The notes: generated by a model not told the origin, from the sequence alone. DNA of 64,000 nucleotides from Tenacibaculum ovolyticum DSM 18103 (GCF_000430545.1 NZ_KE387163.1:830440-894439), one strand, 5' to 3'; positions 18,226 through 27,245 are shown, counted from the first letter of the stretch. Made by a program: numbers and translations.

Positions 18226-18469
18226 TCATATATATTTTTACAACCGTTCTTACTCATTTATCTATAATTCCAAATCAATTCCTCTAATTACACCTTAAAA
18301 CAAATAAATACTTGTAAGGTTAAGTAATACTGATATTTTTTTTCAGAACTGATAAAAACTCATATAGTTTATACATTTTTTCATGAAGTGTAATCACTAA
18401 TAGATAAATATGTAAATAATAGCAATATTGTGAGTCAACGTCTTTTTGTGAATGCTGTAAAAAGAGTTC

Positions 18470-19177
18470 TTATTTAATTTTTGGCATTTCAAATAAACAA
18501 CCAGCTAATGGTGTTTCTATAGAATTTAATGCTGTATATATATTATAAACCTCTCCTTCTTTTAAGTCACCCATTGGTAAATACATTATTCCTGGAGCTC
18601 CGTTTATCTGATGTTTCGCGATTTCAATTCCACTCCCTAATTCATTCCCTTTTCTTGCAACTACAAAACCTTTATACTTATCAAAACCAAGTGGAGTACG
18701 AGGAAAGTTATAATACACCATAATACCATCTCCTGAATCTACAATATTAAGTCCTTCACATTCAGAAAACCCATTTAGGTTCTCTTCAGGTTTACCTAGT
18801 AAAACATTTACATAAGCACTAATAACAGTAGGCTCATCTTCATTTAAAGGGCTGTAAACTACAACATAATTATTCTTCTCAAAATCAAGTTTATCACTTG
18901 CTATTTCTGTGCGAAAATATCCATCACCTGCATAAAACTTTTTTATGATTGGGTCTTCAAATTCAGAAATCTCTTCTTTATAAATCATTAAAAAACCTCC
19001 TTTTCCTTCAGATGAATCTGGACGTAAAACAGTACACCAAAGAGTTCCCGCTGGAGATACCGCAACATCAACAATACTTGTACTCCAACTTACATAAGGT
19101 TTTATACTAATTTCTGTACCCAATGGTTTTGCATTAATTCCTTTTAGTTTACTTAATTCAGCTATTTCTATGCTCAT
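18470..19177 (-). CDS. Hypothetical beta-rich protein
   Basis: 235 residues, no signal peptide, no membrane segment, no family I recognise. Alternating short hydrophobic strands and glycine/proline turns suggest a beta-sandwich. There are two similar halves: about residues 15-125, with TLWCTVLRPDSSEGKGGFLMIYK and NNYVVVYSP, and about 140-230, with GDGIMVYYNFPRTPLGFDKYKGFVVARK and VYNIYTALNS. Four cysteines are scattered. The gene lies between the two-component system and the PLAT-like gene on the same strand, with long spacers on both sides. Confidence 0.7.
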   Translation of the reverse strand: MSIEIAELSKLKGINAKPLGTEISIKPYVSWSTSIVDVAVSPAGTLWCTVLRPDSSEGKGGFLMIYKEEISEFEDPIIKKFYAGDGYFRTEIASDKLDFEKNNYVVVYSPLNEDEPTVISAYVNVLLGKPEENLNGFSECEGLNIVDSGDGIMVYYNFPRTPLGFDKYKGFVVARKGNELGSGIEIAKHQINGAPGIMYLPMGDLKEGEVYNIYTALNSIETPLAGCLFEMPKIK

Positions 19178-19561
19178 TATTTCAATATTTTATACCCTGT
19201 TTAATTTTACTTTCCTTCTATATTTAACATTATAAAAGAAACCGTTTATTAAAGTGGTTTCTGCTCCACTACTTTTAGAAGCTTTAAAAACATTATATTT
19301 TTGATTGTAATTATATAAATTCTCTGAATTTATTAACTCAGACACTTGTCTTTAAACAACTAAAGGATAATCATATAGCGCCATATTTAATTTCCTGAAG
19401 TGAAATTACTTTTAAAAAAGAAAGAGAATATAAAAGATGCCGTGAGTTGGCTTTTTTTTGCTGTGAGTACTATAGAATAATGGTGCGAATAAATGAAATA
19501 AATGTGTAGAAATACAGAGACTATTCAAATGATAGGTTCTACAGGTTTTATGGAGATTATT
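19178..19561. other. Intergenic region with leader hairpin copy B
   Basis: 384 bp. Contains the shared leader hairpin at 19245-19277 and a weak GCC-N7-GGC hairpin with a T8 run at about 19439-19457, which may end the transcript of the LytTR gene. Nothing else was recognised. Confidence 0.45.
19245..19277 (-). ncRNA. Leader hairpin element, copy B
   Basis: On the minus strand AGUGG / CCACU (perfect) encloses an eight-base loop and is followed by UUUAAUAAA, about 75 nt upstream of the 235-residue gene. It aligns with copy A at 18134-18166. Confidence 0.45.
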
Positions 19562-20308
19562 TTATTTTAGAATATGAAAATCCTTAACTACATTTTTATA
19601 TTTTCCACTAAAAGTTACCTTGTGATTTCCTTTTAGTATTAATAGATTATCGTTTAATATAATTTGCTCAATAGCATTACTGTTTACAATATACTTTCGG
19701 TGGGTTCGTATAAATATTTTATTATCAAGTAATTCACTAATTTTCCCTAATGAAACTTGAATAATGTATTTTTCTTTTTCTGTAATAATATTACAGTATC
19801 GATCATCTACTTCAATATACAGAATACTAGAGAGCATTACTTTTCTTAATGCATTTGTTTTTTTTATAAATAAATAATCTTGACTAATGACAGTATTTTT
19901 ATCTTCACTAGAAAAAATATTAGATTGCTCATAAAATTTCTCAACAGCAATCTCCAAAGCATATAACATCTCAAGCTCATTAAATGGTTTAAGTAAGAAG
20001 CTGAAAGGCTTTGTAAGCTTAGCTCTTTCAAAAATTTGACGATTCTTTGAACTCGTTAAAAAAACAAAAGGTTTAAGTACATTAGGAGTTATAGAAATGG
20101 TTTCTGCAAAGGTTATTCCATCTGGGTTACCATCTAAAAAAACATCAATAATAATTAAATCAATATCTAGTTTATAAAATAACGTTAATGCTTCCTGATA
20201 AGAACTTGCTATAGCAACTACGTTATAGTTATTTTGTTCTAACATTTCTCTTAATACGAATGCATCATCAGCCGTATCTTCTATAATTAGAATATTTACC
20301 TTATCCAT
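19562..20308 (-). CDS. Response regulator with LytTR DNA-binding domain
   Basis: 248 residues. The receiver domain (1-120) has the acidic pocket IIEDTADD (10-15) and the phosphorylation site Asp55 in IIIDVFLDG, plus Lys107 in FLLKPF. The LytTR domain (about 148-245) carries the EVDDRYCNIITEKEKYIIQVSL and FIRTHRKYIVNSNAIEQI segments typical of this DNA-binding fold. It overlaps the sensor kinase gene by 8 bp, and the pair is a complete two-component system. Its targets are probably nearby, but no LytTR direct repeat was clearly recognisable. Confidence 0.93.
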   Translation of the reverse strand: MDKVNILIIEDTADDAFVLREMLEQNNYNVVAIASSYQEALTLFYKLDIDLIIIDVFLDGNPDGITFAETISITPNVLKPFVFLTSSKNRQIFERAKLTKPFSFLLKPFNELEMLYALEIAVEKFYEQSNIFSSEDKNTVISQDYLFIKKTNALRKVMLSSILYIEVDDRYCNIITEKEKYIIQVSLGKISELLDNKIFIRTHRKYIVNSNAIEQIILNDNLLILKGNHKVTFSGKYKNVVKDFHILK

Positions 20309-22046
20309 TTTGAACTAATTTAGGAAGTGCAATAATCATTTTCGTTCCGATACCTTCTGTACTTTCAATTAAAAACCTCCCTTTATTCCTCTTAATCATT
20401 GATTTACAAAGCTGTATACCTAGTCCTGTACCTAATCCTTTTTGGTTTTTCTTCTTATTAAGAAGTACTCCTTCTTTAAGTAATGCTTCCTGTGTTTCTT
20501 TGCTCATTCCTATTCCAGTATCTTCAATTACAAAATAATAAAAACCATCTTCTTCTTTATATAAGTATACTGAAATAATGCCAGTTTCCTTAGAAAACTT
20601 AATAGCATTGTCTAATAAATTTCGTGTTGTTATTTTCAGTGAATCTAAATCGGCCCATACAAAAACTGATTTAGGAATCGTATTTTTAAATATAATGTTT
20701 TTATCCTCGAATAAAGGTTTGTAATTGTAAGCTGTTTGCTCCATTACCGAACATAGGTTAACTGATTCTCTAGAGAAATATAGTTGATGGTTTTGTATCG
20801 TTGCCCAATGTAAAATATTGTCTAATAAACTAGAAGTACTACTCGCTATTGCTGTATTCTTACGGGCTATTTTAGGTAGCTTTTCATAATTGTTATCATT
20901 AATATCTTTTAAAAGCTTACTACTCGATTGTTTAAAGGCATTTACAGAAGATCGTAAATCATGACTTATAACAGAAAGCAGTTTGTCTTTAGTAGCATTT
21001 AATGTGTTTAGTTCATTCTTTTGAGTTAGAATAATTTTGTTAGTTTTATTTTTTCTATAATAAAAATAAAGACTTGTACTTAGTAATAATAACAATAAAA
21101 TAGAAGAGATTACAAAGCCATTACGTTGTGTAATTTTTACTTTATTCTCAACTTCTAATAATTTAATTTGTTTTTGTTTCTTGTTAACAGCATATTTTTT
21201 TTCCACCTGAGCTATAGACCATATTTCGTTTTGATCATTTAAAGAATCATTCCACCTTTCAAACTCTTTTCTATATACCAACGCTTTAGTGAGGTTTTTT
21301 CTGTTTTCTTCTACTACAGACATATTTTTTGAAGTTTTTTTCTTTAATTCAAAATTTTTGAAGTTTTTTGATAATCTATACGCTTTTTCAAAATAAGGTA
21401 TAGCTTGATTATCTTTGTACTGTACGTAATATAGGTTAGCAATGTCTGTAAAAGAGTTAATTAAAAAAACAGTATCCTTTTGTTTTTCCTGTATTTGATG
21501 AGCTTGTAAAAGATATATTTCTGCTTTGTTATATTTAGACAAAAGAAAATAACAAGAACCTAAATCATGAAGAACATAACTTTTTATAGAAGTATTAATT
21601 TCAGATGTCATTAAGGTTTCAAAATAACAAATAGCTTCCTTATACTCTTTTAATTCGAAAGCAATACCTCCTAAATTTTTGATAACTTTGTAATAATTAG
21701 GAAAACTTTTTGGCACTAAATTATATTCTTTTTTAGCTTCATTAAAAAGTTTCTTTTTCATAAAACTATAACCTCTTACATAATGGCAGTAATCTAGGCT
21801 ACTTCTTTTTTTAGATGTTTGTAATACCTTTGAAGTATTTACAAGGGTTGAATCCCAATTTTTTTTTAAAAAAAAATACTTCACTTTATCAAAGTCTGTT
21901 TTTCTTGAAATCTCAATATGTGGTTTTTGTAAATTTATTTGTTCTTTATCTTTTTTATTTTTTACCTGAGAATTGATTTTAATTGGTAAAGAAAAAAAAA
22001 CTAATAAAAAAAATAGTTTAAGTAAATACATTAATTTTTTAAGCAT
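20301..22046 (-). CDS. Sensor histidine kinase with periplasmic TPR region
   Basis: 581 residues. Signal peptide (1-26), then a TPR region (about 45-270) predicted to sit in the periplasm. One transmembrane helix follows at about 309-331 (GFVISSILLLLLLSTSLYFYY), then a short coiled coil. The HisKA-like dimerisation helix holds His362 in SVISHDLRSSVNAF. A HATPase domain (about 430-575) has N box DNAIKFS, G1 DTGIGM and G2 GLGTGLGIQL. It is the partner of the LytTR regulator. TPR sensor kinases of this build are common in Bacteroidota, and their ligands are mostly unknown. Confidence 0.93.
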   Translation of the reverse strand: MLKKLMYLLKLFFLLVFFSLPIKINSQVKNKKDKEQINLQKPHIEISRKTDFDKVKYFFLKKNWDSTLVNTSKVLQTSKKRSSLDYCHYVRGYSFMKKKLFNEAKKEYNLVPKSFPNYYKVIKNLGGIAFELKEYKEAICYFETLMTSEINTSIKSYVLHDLGSCYFLLSKYNKAEIYLLQAHQIQEKQKDTVFLINSFTDIANLYYVQYKDNQAIPYFEKAYRLSKNFKNFELKKKTSKNMSVVEENRKNLTKALVYRKEFERWNDSLNDQNEIWSIAQVEKKYAVNKKQKQIKLLEVENKVKITQRNGFVISSILLLLLLSTSLYFYYRKNKTNKIILTQKNELNTLNATKDKLLSVISHDLRSSVNAFKQSSSKLLKDINDNNYEKLPKIARKNTAIASSTSSLLDNILHWATIQNHQLYFSRESVNLCSVMEQTAYNYKPLFEDKNIIFKNTIPKSVFVWADLDSLKITTRNLLDNAIKFSKETGIISVYLYKEEDGFYYFVIEDTGIGMSKETQEALLKEGVLLNKKKNQKGLGTGLGIQLCKSMIKRNKGRFLIESTEGIGTKMIIALPKLVQNG

Positions 22047-22067
22047 TTAATTTTTCTAATAGCAAAT

Positions 22068-22115
22068 ACTTAGGTACATTCAGACGTATTATAATACATC
22101 TGAACATACCTAAGT
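22068..22115 (-). repeat. 48-nt imperfect palindrome between hypothetical gene and kinase gene
   Basis: ACTTAGGTA-CATTCAGACGTATTATAATACATCTGAACA-TACCTAAGT pairs along its whole length; the few C/A positions become G-U pairs in one strand. It lies 21 bp before the kinase ATG and 27 bp after the stop of the preceding gene. It may be a terminator or processing site, although no T run follows. Confidence 0.6.
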
Positions 22116-22142
22116 AATTTAAATTTGTTTATATATAGTGAA

Positions 22143-22631
22143 CTAGGTTGTAGTCAAAACACCAACTTCTGTACCTCTTGAGGTTTCAGGATCAATATTC
22201 CATAAAAACGTTTGCGTCGTTTTTACGTGCTCTAGGGTAACACCTTCTGGAAAATTAATCGCAGTATTCTTTGTATCGAATTTTACTCTAAAAGCTTTGT
22301 ATGAGATTCTTGACCTATTTTCTCTTAATCTTTCAATTTCATCTTCGCTACAATGAATAAAAAATTGTAATTGATACTCTCCTGCTATACTAACAGATAA
22401 AAGCTGAGATACTATAAGTTTAGGACGATCTACTGTTGAATCTATAAAAACAATAGCTTCAATAGCAATATTATGATCTTCTTTAGTAACTCTTACATGC
22501 GGAACCAAAGGTGGAGTTTCATTAAAACTATGCGGTATTGTTATATCTCCAGAATGTTCAATTTCTGTTATTTCTCTATGAGAATCACCAGGAGGCAATA
22601 TTATATTACATTGATTTTTTACGAGGGACAT
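22143..22631 (-). CDS. Hypothetical protein upstream of the two-component system
   Basis: 162 residues, no signal peptide, no membrane helix, no recognised family. The N-terminal 45 residues look disordered (GDITIPHSFNETPPLVPHV). The rest alternates strands (IAIEAIVFIDSTVDRPKLIVSQLL, GEYQLQFFIHCSE) with one helix, DEIERLRENRSRI. Its composition and style resemble the two other unknown proteins downstream. It is the first gene read toward the kinase and could belong to the same functional unit. Confidence 0.65.
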   Translation of the reverse strand: MSLVKNQCNIILPPGDSHREITEIEHSGDITIPHSFNETPPLVPHVRVTKEDHNIAIEAIVFIDSTVDRPKLIVSQLLSVSIAGEYQLQFFIHCSEDEIERLRENRSRISYKAFRVKFDTKNTAINFPEGVTLEHVKTTQTFLWNIDPETSRGTEVGVLTTT

Positions 22632-22828
22632 TTCTTTTTATTTATTAATTATTACTACTTTTTTTATATAAAATTTTGTATTATTTTTAATCAACAATAA
22701 CTTATTTCATCAAAAATTTCACCGAATATAATAAAAGTTCTATTATTAAAAACAAAATTGAGATATTCTTTTAATTTATTAGTTTTCAGATGCTATATAC
22801 AAGAAATCACAAATTTTAAACATAATTT

Positions 22829-23515
22829 TTACGCTTTATCAAATAATGATTTATGGATAAATCCTGCCACAATTGCTCCTGCAATAGGTGCAATCCAAAA
22901 CAACCAAGATTGTGTTAAGTATTCACCACCTGCAAATATTGCCTGGCTCATAGAACGTGCAGGATTTACTGATGTATTTGTTATTGGTATACTTATTAAA
23001 TGTATTAAAGTTAACCCTAACCCAATAGCTATTGGAGCAAATCCTTTAGGTGCTCTTTCATTTGTGCTTCCTAAAATAATTAACAAGAAAAACATAGTTA
23101 ATAAAAACTCAGCTATAAAAGCAGAAGCCATATCATAACCACCTGGAGATAAACTTCCATAACCATTGGCTGCAAACCCACCTATAGATTCAAAATCAGA
23201 TTTACCTGAAACAATTAAATACAAAGCTCCAGCTGCTAAAATTGCTCCTGTTAATTGAGATATAATATACGGTACCAACTCTTTTGCAGAAAACTTACCT
23301 CCTGCCCACAAACCAAATGAAACTGCAGGATTAAAATGCCCTCCAGAAATATGTCCTACAGCATACGCCATTGTTAATACTGTTAAACCAAAAGCTAAAG
23401 AAACTCCCATAAAACCGATTCCTAAACCAGGAAAACCAGCTGCAAAAATTGCACTACCACAACCTCCAAAAACTAACCAAAATGTTCCGAATAATTCTGC
23501 TAAATATTTTTTCAT
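22829..23515 (-). CDS. aqpZ: Aquaporin Z
   Basis: 228 residues with six membrane helices and two half-helices carrying the NPA boxes (62-64 in HFNPAVSFG and 184-186 in NPARSMSQ). Arg187, which lines the selectivity filter in water channels, follows the second box. The length and the bacterial C-terminus fit AqpZ, a water-specific channel of the inner membrane. Single gene. Confidence 0.94.
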   Translation of the reverse strand: MKKYLAELFGTFWLVFGGCGSAIFAAGFPGLGIGFMGVSLAFGLTVLTMAYAVGHISGGHFNPAVSFGLWAGGKFSAKELVPYIISQLTGAILAAGALYLIVSGKSDFESIGGFAANGYGSLSPGGYDMASAFIAEFLLTMFFLLIILGSTNERAPKGFAPIAIGLGLTLIHLISIPITNTSVNPARSMSQAIFAGGEYLTQSWLFWIAPIAGAIVAGFIHKSLFDKA

Positions 23516-23619
23516 ATGTTATTATTTTAAATTAATTGATTATTAATTATGACCCTAAAAAAACTAAAAGTCACATCTATAATTCTATCTCAAATAAATT
23601 TTATAAATAATCATTTTTG

Positions 23620-23627
23620 TATCTTTG
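23620..23627 (+). promoter_or_regulatory. -7 box of the small membrane protein gene
   Basis: TATCTTTG fits TAnnTTTG, with the predicted start about 14 nt before the ATG at 23648. No clear -33 TTG was found. Confidence 0.5.
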
Positions 23628-23647
23628 CAGTACATAAACTCTATAAA

Positions 23648-23854
23648 ATGAAATTATTTTTTGTTACCTTCGGATTGTTGGCTTTAGCTTTTGCTGGAAT
23701 TGCTATAAAAATTTGGGCAAAAAAAGATGGTGAATTTGCTGGTACTTGTGCTAGTCAAAACCCTGTATTAAATGAAAGCGGTGAAGCATGTGGTTTTTGT
23801 GGTAAAACACCTGATCAATTTGATTCTTGTAGTGAACCTGAACACGAAAGTTAA
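23648..23854 (+). CDS. Small cysteine-containing membrane protein
   Basis: 68 residues from the ATG at 23648; the frame is open 99 bp further upstream, but a TATCTTTG promoter box falls between. One N-terminal helix (residues 3-22) anchors the protein. The rest carries FAGTCASQNPVLNESGEACGFCGKTPDQFDSC, with five cysteines, two of them in a CxxC pair. The pattern suggests a metal site or disulfides. Proteins like this are often annotated only as 'membrane or secreted protein' in Flavobacteriaceae; the function is unknown. Confidence 0.8.
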   Translation: MKLFFVTFGLLALAFAGIAIKIWAKKDGEFAGTCASQNPVLNESGEACGFCGKTPDQFDSCSEPEHES

Positions 23855-23994
23855 TATCTCTTACTTTAATATTACATTTCACAGCTATTTTGGTGTTTTT
23901 TAATGCCTAAAATTCAATCATTGATTTTTATATTAATACTTAACATTTGTTTAATATCATTATATTTATCAAATACAATTTCTAAACCTACACA

Positions 23995-24558
23995 TTGGAA
24001 GTAAATAAAGAAAAAGTACTTGAACATATTCAGTTAGCTAAAAAAGGAAATCAATTATCTTTTAACTTTCTATTAGATACCTTTTGGGGGAATGTATATC
24101 ATTACCAGTTATCAAAAATTAAAAATGATAATGATGCTGAAGATATTACCATTCGTACTTTTTCTAAAGCTTTTGATAAAATTCATACATTTGATGAAAA
24201 ATATCAATTTAAAACATGGTTAATTTCTATTTCTAAAAATGTTTATATTGATTCTTTAAGGAAGAAAAAAACATCTATTTTAGTAGACACTTCTAAAGAA
24301 CAAGAAGAAGCCGCTTTTCGAGTTGTTGACAAATCTCCTTCTCCTGAAGATAAAATTATTACGGAACAAAATTTAGCAAAACTCTTAAAAGATATTAAAA
24401 AGTTAAAACCTAAATACCAAGAAATAATTAATTTACGCTTTTTTCAAGAATTAAGCTACAAAGAAATTTCTGAAATAATTAGTGAACCAATGAATAACGT
24501 TAAAATAAAATTATTGAGAGCTAAAAAATTATTAGCTGAAATAATAAAGAAAGCTTAA
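23995..24558 (+). CDS. RNA polymerase ECF sigma factor
   Basis: 187 residues. Region 2 (about residues 15-80: HYQLSKIKNDNDAEDITIRTFSKAF, then FKTWLISISKNVYIDSLRKKK) and region 4 (about 125-185: LKPKYQEIINLRFFQELSYKEISEIISEPMNNVKIKLLRAKK) are present. The start is TTG at 23995; there is no in-frame ATG before the sigma domain. No anti-sigma gene is adjacent. The following gene, 93 bp downstream, is a transporter with no obvious regulatory link. Confidence 0.9.
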   Translation: MEVNKEKVLEHIQLAKKGNQLSFNFLLDTFWGNVYHYQLSKIKNDNDAEDITIRTFSKAFDKIHTFDEKYQFKTWLISISKNVYIDSLRKKKTSILVDTSKEQEEAAFRVVDKSPSPEDKIITEQNLAKLLKDIKKLKPKYQEIINLRFFQELSYKEISEIISEPMNNVKIKLLRAKKLLAEIIKKA

Positions 24559-24651
24559 CTTACCAAGGTTTTAATTCTCAGGTTATCAAAACATTGTAAC
24601 ATCTCAGAATAAATTCGCCCCTTTTTAATAACTTTATTTTCATTCCCCATT

Positions 24652-25872
24652 ATGAAAAAATCTCTTTCAAGTATTCTTGGCCCTGGCTTATTATTTGCTG
24701 GTGCAGCTATTGGTGTATCTCATCTTGTACAATCTACAAGAGCTGGTGCCGACTTTGGTTTTGGTCTACTTTGGGCATTATTAATTGTAAATATTTTTAA
24801 ATACCCTTTCTTTCAATTTGGTCCAAGATATGCAACAGCAACTGGTGAAACATTATTAGATGGTTATAAAAAACTTGGTAAAGGTGTATTAATTTGTTAT
24901 TACATTTTAAATTTTGCTACTATGTTTACTATTCAAGCAGCTGTAACAATAGTAACTGCTAGCTTAGCTTCAACTATTTTTGGTCTTACTAACGACTTGG
25001 TTATCTGGTCTGTAATTATATTATTTATAAGTATTATTATATTAGGTATCGGAAAATATAAGCTTCTTGATAATTTAATGAAATACATTATTATTATATT
25101 AACAGTAAGTACAATTATAGCTGTAAATGTTGCCATATTCAGTACTCAAAAAGGATTCACATTTCAACAAATAATACCTAGTGGAACAGCACAAATCACT
25201 TTTTTAATTGCTTTTTTAGGGTGGATGCCTGCTCCTTTAGATATTTCAATTTGGCATTCATTATGGTCTGTCGAAAAAAGCAAAACAACTTTCGAAAAAA
25301 TTAAACCAAAACATGCTATTTTTGATTTTAACATTGGCTATTTAGGTACATTTTTTTTAAGCGTGTGTTTTCTTATACTTGGTGCCTTAGTAATGTATAG
25401 ATCAGGAGAATATTTTTCTAATAAAGGAAATATTTTTGCTTCACAATTAATAAATTTATACACAAAAAACCTAGGGAGTTTTTCATATTTATTCATAGGT
25501 ATTGCAGCGTTTACAACAATGTTTAGTACAACTTTAACAACTTTAGATGCTTCACCAAGAGCAATGACAAAAACATCTAATTTACTCTTTAGTAAAAAAA
25601 ATAAGCTAAACTATTGGTTTTGGATACTCTTTCTTGCCATTGGTACTTTTATTGTACTAAAATACTTCTTGGCCGATATGGGATTCTTAGTTAAAACAGC
25701 AACTATTTTATCATTTTTAACAGCCCCTTTTTATGCTATTTTAAATTATATACTGATTACAGGAAAGCATACTCCTAAAAAGAATAGACCAAAATTGCCT
25801 TTACGTATTTTAAGTATTACGGGAATTGTTTTTTTAGTTGGATTTAGTATTTGGTTTTTAGTGAATTTATAA
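24652..25872 (+). CDS. Nramp-family transporter, atypical
   Basis: 406 residues with about 11 membrane helices. Helix 1 reads [27 protein letters not shown]; canonical Nramp metal transporters carry a DPGN motif in helix 1, and here the aspartate is missing. The later motif [14 protein letters not shown] keeps the MP pair of helix 6. The protein may still transport a divalent metal, or may belong to an Nramp-like branch with another substrate. It stands alone between sigma factor and lipA genes. Confidence 0.85.
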   Translation: MKKSLSSILGPGLLFAGAAIGVSHLVQSTRAGADFGFGLLWALLIVNIFKYPFFQFGPRYATATGETLLDGYKKLGKGVLICYYILNFATMFTIQAAVTIVTASLASTIFGLTNDLVIWSVIILFISIIILGIGKYKLLDNLMKYIIIILTVSTIIAVNVAIFSTQKGFTFQQIIPSGTAQITFLIAFLGWMPAPLDISIWHSLWSVEKSKTTFEKIKPKHAIFDFNIGYLGTFFLSVCFLILGALVMYRSGEYFSNKGNIFASQLINLYTKNLGSFSYLFIGIAAFTTMFSTTLTTLDASPRAMTKTSNLLFSKKNKLNYWFWILFLAIGTFIVLKYFLADMGFLVKTATILSFLTAPFYAILNYILITGKHTPKKNRPKLPLRILSITGIVFLVGFSIWFLVNL

Positions 25873-25884
25873 TTCTTTTCTTTG

Positions 25885-25892
25885 TAAATTTG
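25885..25892 (+). promoter_or_regulatory. -7 box of lipA
   Basis: TAAATTTG, ending 19 bp before the ATG at 25911. It supports this start over the in-frame codon at 25851, which lies inside the previous gene. Confidence 0.55.
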
Positions 25893-25910
25893 CATTTCAA
25901 TTTTTATCGA

Positions 25911-26780
25911 ATGGCAAACGAATCTTTAGTAATACCTGAAAGAGTAAAAAAACCAAAGTGGTTACGTGTAAAATTACCTGTTGGTAAGAAATATACTGAC
26001 TTAAGAGGTTTAGTAGATAAATACAAACTAAATACGATTTGTACTAGTGGAAGCTGCCCTAACATGGGTGAATGCTGGGGAGAAGGAACTGCTACCTTTA
26101 TGATTTTAGGTAATATATGTACTCGTTCTTGTGGTTTTTGTGGCGTAAAAACAGGAAGACCTGAAACTGTAGAGTGGGATGAGCCAGAAAAAGTAGCTCG
26201 TTCTATTAAATTAATGAGTATTAAGCATGCTGTATTAACATCTGTTGATAGAGATGACCTAAAAGATGGTGGCTCTATTATTTGGGCAGAAACAGTAAAC
26301 GCTATTCGTAGAGCAAACCCAAATACAACTTTAGAAACATTAATCCCTGATTTTCAAGGAAACGAAAAACAAATTAACAGAATTATTGAAGTTGCTCCAG
26401 AAGTAGTTTCTCATAATGTTGAAACAGTTCGTAGATTAACTCGTGAAGTTCGTATTCAAGCGAAATATGATAGAAGTTTAAGTGTTTTAAAATACTTAAA
26501 AGAAAAAGGAATGCGTACTAAATCTGGAATAATGTTAGGCTTAGGTGAAACTGAGGATGAAGTTATTCAGACAATGAAAGATTTACGTGGCGTAGGATTA
26601 GATATTATTACTATAGGTCAATATTTACAACCTAGTAAAAAACATCTACCACTTAAAGAGTTTATTACTCCTGAACAATTTAAAAAATATGAGACATTAG
26701 GTTTAGAAATGGGATTTATGTATGTTGAAAGTGGCCCTTTAGTACGATCATCTTACAAAGCACATAAACATGCTAATTAA
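25911..26780 (+). CDS. lipA: Lipoyl synthase
   Basis: Radical SAM enzyme that inserts two sulfur atoms into protein-bound octanoate. It has 289 residues. It carries the radical SAM cluster CTRSCGFC (Cys70, 74, 77) and the auxiliary cluster C44-x4-C49-x5-C55 that supplies sulfur, plus the C-terminal RSSYKAH serine that completes it. The ATG at 25911 is chosen because it follows a promoter box and gives the usual N-terminus. Single gene, with small-RNA-like elements downstream. Confidence 0.97.
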   Translation: MANESLVIPERVKKPKWLRVKLPVGKKYTDLRGLVDKYKLNTICTSGSCPNMGECWGEGTATFMILGNICTRSCGFCGVKTGRPETVEWDEPEKVARSIKLMSIKHAVLTSVDRDDLKDGGSIIWAETVNAIRRANPNTTLETLIPDFQGNEKQINRIIEVAPEVVSHNVETVRRLTREVRIQAKYDRSLSVLKYLKEKGMRTKSGIMLGLGETEDEVIQTMKDLRGVGLDIITIGQYLQPSKKHLPLKEFITPEQFKKYETLGLEMGFMYVESGPLVRSSYKAHKHAN

Positions 26781-26865
26781 TTAATAATTCCTTAACATTT
26801 TAACGTTTTAATGTTAAAAAAATGTCAATTGACTAATTCAGTACTATTTTACACTGTTTAATTTT

Positions 26866-26873
26866 TACTTTTG
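26866..26873 (+). promoter_or_regulatory. -7 box of small RNA candidate 1
   Basis: TACTTTTG fits TAnnTTTG, with the predicted start near 26880, directly before the 5' hairpin of RNA candidate 1. Confidence 0.5.
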
Positions 26874-26878
26874 CCTAG

Positions 26879-26984
26879 TACTTATTAAGTTAAGTATATG
26901 AAAAAAGCCTTGTAAACTGTTTTCATTGTGTAAATTATTTGAATTAATAAATTAATAAAAGCCTATTCTTTTGAATAGGCTTTT
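26879..26984 (+). ncRNA. Small RNA candidate 1
   Basis: About 105 nt. A 5' hairpin TACTTA-N6-TAAGTA (26879-26896) is followed by a 39-nt core (26908-26946), 10 nt, then the terminator GCCTATTC-TTTT-GAATAGGC (26957-26984). A TAnnTTTG box lies at the right distance in front. No open reading frame of note. The core recurs at 27120-27158. Confidence 0.5.
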
Positions 26985-27119
26985 ATATTTAATGAAAAAT
27001 AAGTTCGTTACTACCAGAAACCCCATCGAAGAAACACTATTTTTTAATATAAAAAGTATTTTAATTTAAAAAAAAAGACTTACGGCACAATTATTGATTA
27101 AAAACAAAATTGAAAATAA

Positions 27120-27199
27120 CCTTGTAAACTGTTTTCATTGTGTAAACTATTTGAATTAGTTAAATAACAAAAGCCCACTCAAACGAGCGGGCTTTTTGT
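27120..27199 (+). ncRNA. Small RNA candidate 2 (paralogous copy)
   Basis: 39-nt core identical to copy 1 except for one base (T in copy 1, C here), 10 nt, then a hairpin GCCCACTC-AAAC-GAGCGGGC with T run (27169-27199). The mismatch in the stem becomes a G-U pair on the minus strand, so this hairpin probably also ends the convergent cystathionine beta-synthase transcript. No -7 box was found upstream. Confidence 0.4.
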
Positions 27200-27245
27200 A
27201 TTTTATAAAATATAGAAAATAGTTAATCTTATTACTCTATTCGAA

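Larger units (their letters stand above)
18057..18469. other. Intergenic region with leader hairpin and long inverted repeat
   Basis: 413 bp between two hypothetical genes read on the minus strand. It contains the shared hairpin at 18134-18166 and the 14-bp-stem inverted repeat 18170-18225. No TAnnTTTG box was found at a convincing position. Confidence 0.5.
26781..27245. other. Intergenic region with twin RNA elements
   Basis: 465 bp between lipA and the convergent cystathionine beta-synthase gene. It holds the TACTTTTG box at 26866-26873, two copies of a 39-nt element and two terminator-like hairpins, described separately. Just after lipA lies TTAACATT / AATGTTAA (26792-26817), a weak hairpin. 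Confidence 0.6.

Noticed and set aside
26792..26817. Terminator directly after lipA
   Set aside because: TTAACATT / AATGTTAA is AT-only and followed by A, not T; read-through to the next hairpin is more likely.
26879..27199. CRISPR-like repeat pair
   Set aside because: Only two copies separated by 173 bp, no uniform spacer and no cas genes; terminators follow each copy.
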